Below, in pieces: positions 47,687-56,264 of a stretch of 64,000 bases of DNA. The notes beneath the pieces are model-generated. The model had not been told where the DNA came from and did no database searches. It worked only from the letters and a program-made list of their open reading frames with translations. Every line of letters starts with the position of its first letter. The first letter of the stretch is position 1. The DNA lies in assembly GCF_013177695.1 (NCBI RefSeq), contig NZ_WOEY01000018.1:1-64000 (forward strand). The letters are read 5' to 3'. Both the position numbers and the translations under genes were made by a program. The DNA comes from Paraburkholderia solitsugae (GTDB lineage: Bacteria > Pseudomonadota > Gammaproteobacteria > Burkholderiales > Burkholderiaceae).

Positions 47687-47868
47687 ACGCAGTGTGCCCG
47701 CTGCACGGGCCAACGAAAATCATCCGCACGAATGCGTACGGGTTTCCGGTCTATGCGTGCTGCTGCGACGACGTGACCGACGTGACGCCTCCGGATGCGT
47801 GTACGAGGGCACCGACGCAACGCGGACGTGACCCGCAACCCGAACAACCGAAGACGAGGAAAGAATGA
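47683..47868 (+). CDS. Small Cys-rich protein, 61 residues
   Basis: ATG 47683 with a strong AAGGAG six bases upstream. The N-terminal half has CPLHGPTK and YACCCDD, Cys/His pairs that might bind metal; the C-terminal half is Pro/Arg/Gln-rich and charged (PQPEQPKTRKE). About 70 percent GC at third positions. No family recognised. Frames on the minus strand overlap it, so it remains unproven. Confidence 0.42.
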   Translation: MNAVCPLHGPTKIIRTNAYGFPVYACCCDDVTDVTPPDACTRAPTQRGRDPQPEQPKTRKE

Positions 47869-48106
47869 GACTGACGATCAAGCCCGCTCCCCGTGGGTGA
47901 CCGGCAGTCCGCAGTATGTGGACCGGCCGCGGCACGAGGTCGGACAGGTTTGTCACGTCGTCCATGAGGTCTCGGCGAGGGATGGTGTCTTTGTTCATGC
48001 CGCCTCAGAGGTGTGTGTCGGACAGGATGCCCTGGATCACGGCGCTGGATGCGCGCGTGTAGCCATCGTGCCTGAAGAAAGCTGCCCACACATAGTACGC
48101 TTTGCA

Positions 48107-49813
48107 TCAGCCCGGTGAATTGCCCTTGACGTAGCGGAGATAGTGCGGTGCCCACATATAGTCCGCGATGCGCGCATCGACACCCGACTCGTCAGTAAAG
48201 GTGGCCACGCCATCCAGTTGCGCCTGCCGGGCCACCACTTTTGCTACCGCAATGCCCACGTCGCGCAACTGGCTCACCCGCGGCAAGAGCCTTCCTTTCG
48301 GGTCGGTCACCGTCGGCGACATGGCAGCGACCGCCTTGCCCGCCACCATGAACATGGCGTCCGTTACGCGTTTCGCTCCCACGGCCAGAATGCCGAGCCC
48401 CATGCCAGGGAAAATGTATGAGTTGTTGGTCTGGTTGTTAGCTATTTCCACACCGTTCCAGGTGACGGGCTTAAACGGGCTGCCTGTGCCAACCAGGGCC
48501 CGCCCTTCCGTCCACGTGACGAGTTGCTCCAGCGTCGCCTCGCTGCGCGATGTCGGATTCGACAGCGGGAAAATGACCGGCTGCTGAACATGCTGTGCCA
48601 TCAAACGGATCGCCTGTTCCGTGAAAGCGCCAAATTGACCCGACACACCAATCAACACCGTCGGGTGCGCATTCGCGACCACATCGAATAACCCGATCTT
48701 GCCTGGCAACTCAGTCTTCCAGTTGGCAACCGCCGCCTGGCTCTGCACGAATGGCCTCTGCCAGGTCGTGATGCCCGGCATCCCGTCGACCAGAAGCCCG
48801 TCGCGATCGATCGCATAGAAGCGGCTGCGCGCCTCCGCCTCACTGGCACCCGCCTCGATCATAGCCCGGAGCACCAGCGAGACGATGCCGCAGCCGGCAG
48901 AACCGGCGCCAAGCAGGGCGACGCGCTGCTCGGTCAGCGGTATGCCGGTGACGTTGATGGCCGCGAGAAGCGTCGCCAGCGCGACCGACGCGGTACTCTG
49001 AATATCGTCGTTGAAGGTGCAGAGCCGATCGCGATAGCGTTCAAGCAACGGCCCAGCGTGGTAGCCCGCAAAATCTTCCCACTGGAGAAGCACATCCGGC
49101 CACCGCTCCATCACAGCGACCACAAACGCATCGACAAATTCATCGTATTCGGCCCCCGTAACACGCTCGTGCCGCCATCCCATATAGAGCGGGTCGTTCA
49201 GCCGTTCCTGATTGTTAGTGCCGACATCGAGCAGGATGGGCAGTGTCTCTTCCGGATGAATTCCCGCGCAACCGACATACAGGGCCAGTTTGCCGATCGA
49301 GATTCCCATCCCGCCTGCACCCTGATCGCCGAGCCCAAGAATCCTTTCGCCATCGGTCACAACGATGGCGCGCACCTGATCGAAGTGGCTGTCGGCAAGA
49401 ATGTCACGAATCCGGTGTTTATTGGCGTAGCTCAGAAACAGTCCGCGCGGTCTACGCCAGATCTCACTAAAGCGCTGGCACCCTTCACCGACGGTCGGCG
49501 TATAGACAATTGGCAACAGCTCTTCGAGGTTGTTGACGAGCACGGAATAGAAGAGCGTCTCATTGGTGTCCTGCAGGTCCCGAAGATACGCGTAACGTTC
49601 AAAGTCGGTTTCGTAACTGCGTAGTACCTTGATCCGTCGTTCGGCTTGCTCTTCCAGCGTGCCGATATGAGGCGGAAGCAGGCCATGCAAGTGGAACAGA
49701 TCGCGCTCATCCTCGGGAAAGGCGGTTCCCTTGTTCAGTCTGGGTTGATTGATCAGGTCATAGCTCATCAGTGCCGTCGCAAGGGTCCCTGCGACATCAG
49801 ACGCTTTTTCCAT
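48107..49813 (-). CDS. maeA: NAD-dependent malic enzyme
   Basis: 568 residues, the size of the large SfcA/MaeA type. Motifs VYTPTVGEGCQ, the metal-site QWEDFAG and CTFNDDIQSTA, and the NAD-binding GAGSAGCGI are intact. Converts malate to pyruvate, CO2 and NADH in the cytoplasm. The permease gene upstream on the same strand (145-bp gap) suggests a malate uptake/decarboxylation unit. Confidence 0.92.
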   Translation of the reverse strand: MEKASDVAGTLATALMSYDLINQPRLNKGTAFPEDERDLFHLHGLLPPHIGTLEEQAERRIKVLRSYETDFERYAYLRDLQDTNETLFYSVLVNNLEELLPIVYTPTVGEGCQRFSEIWRRPRGLFLSYANKHRIRDILADSHFDQVRAIVVTDGERILGLGDQGAGGMGISIGKLALYVGCAGIHPEETLPILLDVGTNNQERLNDPLYMGWRHERVTGAEYDEFVDAFVVAVMERWPDVLLQWEDFAGYHAGPLLERYRDRLCTFNDDIQSTASVALATLLAAINVTGIPLTEQRVALLGAGSAGCGIVSLVLRAMIEAGASEAEARSRFYAIDRDGLLVDGMPGITTWQRPFVQSQAAVANWKTELPGKIGLFDVVANAHPTVLIGVSGQFGAFTEQAIRLMAQHVQQPVIFPLSNPTSRSEATLEQLVTWTEGRALVGTGSPFKPVTWNGVEIANNQTNNSYIFPGMGLGILAVGAKRVTDAMFMVAGKAVAAMSPTVTDPKGRLLPRVSQLRDVGIAVAKVVARQAQLDGVATFTDESGVDARIADYMWAPHYLRYVKGNSPG

Positions 49814-49958
49814 GACGTACTCCTGCGTAACGTTTGATCAGGGTTGGATCAGGTTCGGTTTAAATCCTGGTGGGGGACACCGCGCCACCAGGTGGCTGGA
49901 TTGGATGAAGCGACTTCGCGAGGCTTACCTGAATGTCACAGTCCGCGTTCAAAGTCCG

Positions 49959-50906
49959 CTACCCGGAGAACAAGCCAATCAGGATTGCTTCAGTTCCGAT
50001 TCCCAGGGCCGTGCTGAGCAGGATCGTCGATGTCGCGTCAGCAGTATAGGTCTTGTTCTTTAATGCAAACATGGCGGCTGCGGTCGCTGTCGGAACTGCT
50101 CCAGTGATAATGGCCTGATGCGCGGGATCTCCTGTCAGCTTGAAAAGCAAAACGCCCAACAGCATCATGGCCGGCATCAAAAAATTCTTGATGCCAATAT
50201 TCGTCAGGACTTCGACGTTGATCCGCAATTTCTCGCCGTAAAGCATCAAACCAAGCGCGAACAACGAGGTGCCCCCGGACGCCTTTCCGATCAGATCAAC
50301 CGCTGAAAGTACAGGCGTCGGGAGTTTCACGTGGCAAAAACTTAAGATGACGCCGAAGATTGGCAGGAAGACGATCGGATTGAGAGCCGCCCCCCAAAGG
50401 CTGTGGCCAAGGACGTGCACGGCGTCCTTCCAGCCGTGCCCCCCTTCCTGCTTGTCCGAAACGCGCGTCAAAACAATAGTCAAAGGCAACATGAAGATAC
50501 TGGTGACCAGGTTGCCGACGAGAACAACCAGGAACCCTCGTGGGCCAAACATGGCTGCCAGGATCGGTGCGCCGAAATACGCCATGTCAGGATATCCGCA
50601 CACCAGTGCCTGCATGGTGGCGGTACGCAGGTCGTGCTTGAACACAAAGCTGCCCACCGCAAGGGCGATCAGATAGCTGCCCATCAACCCGAATGTCAGG
50701 CACAGTGCCAGTCCCAGGTCAATGATCTTGTCCGCTGGGGTGGTGGCCGCCGCGTAAAACAGCGCAAACGGCAGCGCAAAACGGATGACGAGGGTTGCCA
50801 GCACCCCGGCATCCTCGTGCTTCAAGAGACCCATTCTGGCCGACAGCCATCCAAGAGCAATGGCCAATGCGACCGGCAGGAGTCCGTTAAGGATCGTTTC
50901 AATCAC
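49959..50906 (-). CDS. AEC-family transporter (auxin efflux carrier type; malate/malonate permease-like)
   Basis: 315 residues with about 10 membrane segments in two halves; the GTG start at 50906 has AAGAGG eight bases upstream. Opening ILNGLLPVALAIALGWL and the central NPIVFLPIFGVILSF are typical of bacterial AEC carriers such as MdcF and MleP. Beside malic enzyme, malate or another C3/C4 acid is the probable substrate. Confidence 0.87.
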   Translation of the reverse strand: MIETILNGLLPVALAIALGWLSARMGLLKHEDAGVLATLVIRFALPFALFYAAATTPADKIIDLGLALCLTFGLMGSYLIALAVGSFVFKHDLRTATMQALVCGYPDMAYFGAPILAAMFGPRGFLVVLVGNLVTSIFMLPLTIVLTRVSDKQEGGHGWKDAVHVLGHSLWGAALNPIVFLPIFGVILSFCHVKLPTPVLSAVDLIGKASGGTSLFALGLMLYGEKLRINVEVLTNIGIKNFLMPAMMLLGVLLFKLTGDPAHQAIITGAVPTATAAAMFALKNKTYTADATSTILLSTALGIGTEAILIGLFSG

Positions 50907-51786
50907 GGGATTAACCTCTTAGCTTAGGTGCCAGTTCACAAAAACCGTGCGAGACCGCTTACGTTCTCGGCGAGCTGTTAACCGTGGCCATCTGGATTGG
51001 TCGCTGACGGCATACGTCCTCAAAGTGCGCCGCTTTTCCGGCTAACTCAATCACCTGAATGGGGGGTAGATGCGTCGACTGCAGGCAGGATGCTTGAAGT
51101 AGCGTAGGTGACCGCAGCCGAAAGACAAGTGTCACGGGGCATTGCTTCACCGACGTTGGCTGGGGTACGCGAGTTGCCGACAACGCGAGAGCCACAGTCC
51201 GTCGGTTGGGCGAAGCCGACGTTTGAACGTCCGGCTGACGATAGGGGCGAATGACCGTTCATGGTCCCGGTCCGACAAGAGCAGGTGGCCTAGCCCGCCG
51301 CTGATCGATTCGCATCGGGCAGCAGTCGCCCCGTTGTGGCCTTTCGGACTCGCGGCACCGCAACAACCGCTTCCAGAGGCGAACCGGCGTCTGACGGTCG
51401 CATCGGCCAGAGGAGCAAATGACGCTTGCCGGTCGCATCAGGGCGATCTGAAGGGTCGCGTTTATCGACTGGAGCCTTCGACGTGCGTTTTCACACAGCC
51501 CTAACCCGAAGCAGTCTTCCGAGCCAGGCCGTGCCAGCCCACGCGGTAGCGCCGACATTCAGGATTTTTGGAATGCGTAAAAGACGGGGCCCACGTTGTC
51601 AAGTTAGTCGTAGAATTTGATTTGGGCGCACATTTCTGGCAACCAGGAGAGAACTGGTGGTGCGCCGTGAGCGTACGAGTCACGGCGTGTCCGGTGTCAG
51701 GGCGCGGGCTCGGTTATACGGGCGCAGCGTCTGTCTCTCTGCTTCACCAGAGGCGCCTTGCGCCACGATGAAGGCAGCAGCGCGAA
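50907..51786. other. Long non-coding or decayed stretch
   Basis: 880 bp without a supportable gene. Several short frames on both strands (for example 51142-51504 plus, 51259-51558 minus) are Arg/Ser/Pro-rich and look like GC-driven artefacts. It may be decayed accessory DNA and must hold the promoters of the AEC gene (minus) and of the FAD oxidoreductase (plus). Confidence 0.45.
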
Positions 51787-53181
51787 ATGGCAAATGAAGA
51801 ACTCGAAACGGACTATCTCGTGGTCGGTGCCGGGGCCGCCGGGATGGCGTTTACCGACGCGTTGCTCACGCATTCCAACGCGACAGTCACCGTAGTCGAT
51901 CGCCGCCATGCTCCCGGCGGACACTGGATCGACGCCTATCCCTACGTCCGTCTCCATCAGCCGTCCGCCTTCTACGGAGTTAGCTCGGTGCCGCTTGGGC
52001 AGGACGCGCTCGACGTGGACGGGACGAATGCCGGCTACTACGAACTCGCCGGGGCAGACGAGATCCGTGCCTACTTCGCGCAAGTCATGCATCGCCGCTT
52101 TTTGCCCAGCGGCCGCGTCCGCTACTTTCCGGGCAGCGATTACCTGGGGGGAAACCGCTTTGTGTCCCGGCTCGCGCAACAATCATGGAAAGTGCGCGTG
52201 GGGCGCAAGGTTGTCGACACCACGTATCTCGAAGGCACAATTCCCGCGACGAGTGTACCCCCCTTCGAAGTAGCCGATGGCGTTCGCTGTGTGCCCGCAG
52301 GCGACATCGCGCGCATCACGGAGCGTCCCGAGCGCTTCGTCGTCATCGGCGCAGGCAAGACGGCCCTCGACACCTGCGTATGGCTGCTCGAACAGGACGT
52401 GCCCGCTTCGTCCATCCGCTGGATCAAGCCGCGAGAGGCATGGTGGCTGAACCGCCGGTTCCAGCAGCCGCAAGCGCTGCTCCCGGACTCCTATCGCGGC
52501 ATGGCGATCCAGTTCGAGGCGATGGCACAGGCGACTTCGATTCAGGATCTCTTTGCGCGCCTCGAAGCGGAAACGTTCCTCCTTCGCATCGATCCCGGCG
52601 TCGCTTCCACAATGTTTCGCGGCGCGGTGATCAGCGAGGCCGAGTTGGAGCTTCTGCGCCGGATCGAGGACGTCGTTCGCCTCGGTCACGTGCGCAGCAT
52701 CGAGCGCGGCGAGATCGTCCTGGACGAGGGCCGCGTGCCCACGAGCGAGCGGACGGTGCATGTCCACTGCGCGTCGAGAGGGCTGTCGCGACCGCCTCTG
52801 CGCCCGATCTTCGAGACCGGACGAGTGACCGTCCAGCCGTTCCTCTGGGGATTCGCGTGTTACCAGTTCGCCATGCTGGGCGTGATCGAGGCCATTGTGG
52901 AGAGCGACGAGGAGAAGAACCGCCTCTGTCCGCCCATCGCTTACTGGAACGCGAACACAGACTACCTGTCCGCGTTCCTTGCGACTCTTGCGAACGAACG
53001 GGCCCGGGCTGCCTACCCGGCACTAGCCAACTGGGCAAAGGAAACACGGCTCAATCCGTTCGGTGGGATCGCGCACTATCGCGATGCCCCGAACGTCATG
53101 GACGCTCGCGAACGCATCAAGCGCTTCGGGGCGGCGGCGGTGGGCAATCTGGCGCAGCTCCTGAAGACAAGCGCCGCTTAG
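51787..53181 (+). CDS. FAD/NAD(P)-binding oxidoreductase, substrate unknown
   Basis: 464 residues. FAD motif VVGAGAAGMAF near the N terminus, a glutamate-equivalent VVDRRHAPGGHW and a second dinucleotide motif VVIGAGKTALDT near 183-194, the two-Rossmann layout of flavin monooxygenases and related disulfide reductases. The absence of a FxGxxxHxxxY fingerprint argues against a classical Baeyer-Villiger enzyme. Stands alone between an 880-bp empty stretch and a strong terminator. Function cannot be deduced. Confidence 0.72.
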   Translation: MANEELETDYLVVGAGAAGMAFTDALLTHSNATVTVVDRRHAPGGHWIDAYPYVRLHQPSAFYGVSSVPLGQDALDVDGTNAGYYELAGADEIRAYFAQVMHRRFLPSGRVRYFPGSDYLGGNRFVSRLAQQSWKVRVGRKVVDTTYLEGTIPATSVPPFEVADGVRCVPAGDIARITERPERFVVIGAGKTALDTCVWLLEQDVPASSIRWIKPREAWWLNRRFQQPQALLPDSYRGMAIQFEAMAQATSIQDLFARLEAETFLLRIDPGVASTMFRGAVISEAELELLRRIEDVVRLGHVRSIERGEIVLDEGRVPTSERTVHVHCASRGLSRPPLRPIFETGRVTVQPFLWGFACYQFAMLGVIEAIVESDEEKNRLCPPIAYWNANTDYLSAFLATLANERARAAYPALANWAKETRLNPFGGIAHYRDAPNVMDARERIKRFGAAAVGNLAQLLKTSAA

Positions 53182-53552
53182 GCAGGCGGCATCAGAGACT
53201 CGAATTGAAACCTGGCGTGGATCGCTTCGGGCTGCTCATGATCGATCGTGGCGTAACGGCCAGAAGCGGCGGCTGACCGGGTCGGCCGATGGTGAGAGTT
53301 GCGTCATCGGTACGTTTGCGTCCGGTAACTGAGCGGAGCCGACATCCGGATGGCCAACTTGCGTCCTGCGCCAACGTTGCTTTATGGCCGGTTTCTGCCT
53401 GTTGAAAACATTTGGCTGCTGCTTCGCGCCCGCCTTTGCCCTGCGCCGCGCTCACCTGCTCGCCCTGACAATCTGTTTTCACCCGACTCCCCCCGACGCG
53501 AATTCGTGGCATTTCTTATTTTTGCGTTCACCACTCGAATCTCAATGTGGAC
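53182..53552. other. Intergenic stretch before the terminator
   Basis: 371 bp between the FAD oxidoreductase stop and the large inverted repeat. Two short frames (53350-53556 and 53384-53716 plus; 53192-53512 minus) are not supportable. I see nothing else in it. Confidence 0.45.
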
Positions 53553-53600
53553 GTAGAAAAGAAAAGCGGGACGCATGCGCGTCCCGCTTTTCTTTTCTAC
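53553..53600. terminator. Perfect 22-bp inverted repeat, bidirectional terminator
   Basis: Arms 53553-53574 and 53579-53600 are perfectly complementary around an ATGC loop. A GC-rich stem core (GCGGGACGC) is flanked by A-rich and T-rich outer parts, giving a U tract in both directions. It lies 12 bases past the end of the convergent second ammonium transporter and 371 bp after the FAD oxidoreductase: a textbook bidirectional intrinsic terminator. Confidence 0.93.
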
Positions 53601-53611
53601 TTGTGCTTCGC

Positions 53612-54853
53612 TTACGCGTCCAGATAAGCCGCTTCGCCATGCAACTCGGCATCGAGCCCCTGCTGCTCGGCAGCGGCATCGACCTTAACGGGTGTCACGC
53701 GGTTGATCAACCATAACATGCCCCACGTGAACACGAACGCCCAAACGCCGGACGCGAGTACCGCCACGCATTGCTTGACGAAGAAAGCACCGCCACCCAA
53801 CAGCAGGCCATCCGCGCCATTCGGATTCCACGCCTTCGACGCGAACACGCCGAGCAGCACGGTACCGACGAGGCCTCCCACGCCATGCACGCCCCACACG
53901 TCGAGTGCGTCGTCGAGGCCGAGCCGGTTTTTCAGCGCAACAGCGTAATAACAGATCACACCAGCAGAAATCCCGATTATCGCCGCTGTGCTCAACGACA
54001 CATAGCCGGCTGCGGGCGTGATGGTCGCGAGGCCGGCGACCGAACCGGTCAGCAAGCCGATGAATTTCGGTTGCCGTGCGTTGGCCCATTCGATCAGCAG
54101 CCACGTAATGGCCGCGAACGAAGCGGCGACATCGGTGTTCAGGAAAGACGAAGCCGTGATGGCGTCGACGCGCAGCTCGGAACCGGCGTTAAAGCCGTAC
54201 CAGCCGAACCACAGCAGGCCCGTGCCGAGCGCGATCAACGGCACGTTGTGCGGCTTGTGCGTGACGGTCTGACGGCGCCCCACATACAACACCGACGCTA
54301 GCGCCGCGAATCCGGCGGTGTTGTGGACCACAATGCCGCCGGCATAATCGAGCACACCCCACTTCGCGAACAGTCCATCCGGACTCCATACCATGTGCAC
54401 GAACGGGAAATACACGAGCACCAGCCAGCCGGTCAGAAACAGGAAGTACGCTTTGAACGTCACGCGGTTGGTGAATGCACCGGTAATCAGCGCCGGCGTG
54501 ATGATGGCGAACATCATCTGATAGGCGACGTGGACCACCAGCGGAATGCCCGCGTCGTTGCCCGTGTACATGGTTTGCAGCGTAATGCCGTGCAGGAACG
54601 CATAGTAGGTCGGGTCGCCGATGATGCCGTGCCAGCTTGGGCCGAAGCACATCGAGTAGCCGAACGCGAACCACAGCACGGTGGTCCATGCGAGCGAGAT
54701 GAAGCTCTGCATCATGATCGCCAGCACGTTCTTGCGTTCGACGAGGCCGCCGTAGAAAAACGCGAGACCCGGCGTCATCAGCATGACGAGGCTTGCACAG
54801 AGCAGCATGAAAGCGGTATTGCCAACGTTAATCGGCATGGTTGCGGGAAGCAC
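53612..54853 (-). CDS. Ammonium transporter, second copy
   Basis: 413 residues. The GTG start at 54853 has AAGGAG seven bases upstream; the ATG at 54838 has none. Eleven membrane segments of the Amt fold, with DYAGGIVVHNTAG and DVWGVHGVGG holding the two pore histidines. Unlike the first copy it lacks the Ala-rich extension and has no adjacent PII gene. I found no sigma-54 site upstream, so it may be regulated differently. Confidence 0.92.
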   Translation of the reverse strand: MLPATMPINVGNTAFMLLCASLVMLMTPGLAFFYGGLVERKNVLAIMMQSFISLAWTTVLWFAFGYSMCFGPSWHGIIGDPTYYAFLHGITLQTMYTGNDAGIPLVVHVAYQMMFAIITPALITGAFTNRVTFKAYFLFLTGWLVLVYFPFVHMVWSPDGLFAKWGVLDYAGGIVVHNTAGFAALASVLYVGRRQTVTHKPHNVPLIALGTGLLWFGWYGFNAGSELRVDAITASSFLNTDVAASFAAITWLLIEWANARQPKFIGLLTGSVAGLATITPAAGYVSLSTAAIIGISAGVICYYAVALKNRLGLDDALDVWGVHGVGGLVGTVLLGVFASKAWNPNGADGLLLGGGAFFVKQCVAVLASGVWAFVFTWGMLWLINRVTPVKVDAAAEQQGLDAELHGEAAYLDA

Positions 54854-55532
54854 AGCTTGTCTCCTTGATGGTCGTCGTGATATGTGCCCCCGGCGGCGCG
54901 TGGCACTGGCGTCGAAAAGAGCCCTTCAGCGCGGAATTAGCTTGCAATTTGTAGGGTTCATCTGTTTTCGCGCGTTTGCAGCAGGCGAAAAGTATTCCCG
55001 CGCCGGAGGCGGCGCAATACGGCTGGAAGATATAGTGGGATTCACGGGACCCGTATGGCCATCTCAGGCCCCTGCCGTCGACCGTTTGCCATCGTCAGCG
55101 TGCCGTAAGCGCGGGTAAACCACGTCCGTTCGACCGGCCGCTTGAGGCTCGCTGAGCCTGGCCAAACACCGGCTACCCCATCGGCTCCGCTGACAATCGG
55201 TCCCCTGGCGAGGATTTCCTGGCGTTTTAGCCTTCGCCTCGCCGTCGCGCGAAGTCGACCGGCCGCTGATAGCCATGTCTGCGCAAAAACGTCGCTTTTT
55301 CGCGTCAGTTTCGCGTCGATCCCGTCTGCCCGCTCGCAGGCCACTCAGCCTGAAAAACACCTATGATTTAAAAGCGATTTTTCTAAAAATGCGGCATTTG
55401 ATCACTTCACGAAAGGGCTTAATGTAAAAAAGTAAAAAGACTTTGGAACCGGTTCCACTTACCATGGCGCCGAAATTAGACGACTGCCCGTGGGCCGCCA
55501 TGGCGCGCTCCCATCTCGTGACGAAGAACAAT
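54854..55532. other. Divergent intergenic region
   Basis: 679 bp between the second amt (minus) and the gluconate-dehydrogenase-type operon (plus). The part around 55360-55440 is distinctly AT-rich (runs of A) and ends in GGAACCGGTTCC, a perfect 12-bp palindrome at 55444-55455 that could be an operator. No gene is supportable here. Confidence 0.5.
55444..55455. promoter_or_regulatory. Palindrome GGAACCGGTTCC upstream of the dehydrogenase operon
   Basis: A perfect 12-bp palindrome directly after an A-rich stretch and about 78 bp before the likely start of the first subunit. GAACCGGTTC resembles LacI/GntR-type sugar-acid operators, which would fit a gluconate-type dehydrogenase, but no regulator gene is adjacent. 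Confidence 0.4.
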
Positions 55533-56264
55533 ATGGCTCAATCTCCTCTCACCTCCCGCCGCGGCTTCTTACGCACGGCCATCGCGCTGGTTCCCGCCGG
55601 GACCCTCGCCGGCTGCGAAGTCAAGCAATCCGCTACGACCGCTCAGGGTTCGAACGGCGCCGCCTCCGCGGGCCAGGCTTCCGGCGTCGACTACAAGCCG
55701 CATTTCTTCGACGCAAAGGAATGGGCATTCGTCCATGCGGCGGTCGACCGTCTGATTCCATCAGACAGCGAGGGCCCGGGCGCAGTCGAAGCCGGTGTGC
55801 CTGAATTCATCGACCGGCAGATGGACACGCCGTACGCGCACGGCGCGCTCTGGTACATGCAGGGGCCGTTCCAGCAAGGCGCGCCGGAACTCGGCTATCA
55901 GTTGAAGCTCGTGCCGCGCGATCTGTACCGGCTCGGCATCGCCGCGGTGAACGCTTACTGCACGAAGACCTACGCGCATCCGTTCGACGCCCTCGACGCG
56001 CCCACGCGCGACACCGTGCTCGCCGCGCTGGAGACAGGAAAGATCGATCTTGCGGACGTCCCGGCTGACGTCTTCTTCGGCCAGTTGCTGCAAAACACCC
56101 GCGAAGGCTACTTCTGCGACCCGATCCACGGCGGCAATCGCGACATGGGCGGCTGGAAGATGATCGGCTTCCCCGGCGCGCGCGCCGATTTCATGGACTT
56201 CGTCAACCAGAACGGCCAGGCCTATCCGTATGGCCCCGTGTCGATCGAAGGAAAGCGCACCTGA
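55533..56264 (+). CDS. Gluconate 2-dehydrogenase-type subunit 3 (gamma), Tat-exported
   Basis: 243 residues from ATG 55533; upstream in-frame starts (ATG 55464, TTG 55443) would lengthen the leader. The Tat motif SRRGFLR is followed by a hydrophobic stretch ending LAGC, a lipobox, so a Tat-exported lipoprotein is possible. The rest (DAKEWAFVHAAVDRLIPSDS, YFCDPIHGGNRDMGGWKMIG) is the gluconate dehydrogenase small-subunit family. It escorts the flavoprotein to the periplasm. Its stop overlaps the next start by one base. Confidence 0.85.
   Translation: MAQSPLTSRRGFLRTAIALVPAGTLAGCEVKQSATTAQGSNGAASAGQASGVDYKPHFFDAKEWAFVHAAVDRLIPSDSEGPGAVEAGVPEFIDRQMDTPYAHGALWYMQGPFQQGAPELGYQLKLVPRDLYRLGIAAVNAYCTKTYAHPFDALDAPTRDTVLAALETGKIDLADVPADVFFGQLLQNTREGYFCDPIHGGNRDMGGWKMIGFPGARADFMDFVNQNGQAYPYGPVSIEGKRT

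Noticed and set aside
47720..47998. Minus-strand frame of 92 codons in the micro-ORF region
   Set aside because: Weak ribosome site and no family; the plus-strand ORF with AAGGAG is somewhat better supported, though neither is certain.
47795..48118. Plus-strand frame of up to 107 codons after the micro-ORFs
   Set aside because: Only a GTG overlap start, no ribosome site, and it runs into the 3' end of the malic enzyme gene.
54854..55443. Sigma-54 promoter for the second ammonium transporter
   Set aside because: No TGGCAC-N5-TTGC-like element with correct spacing was found on the minus strand.
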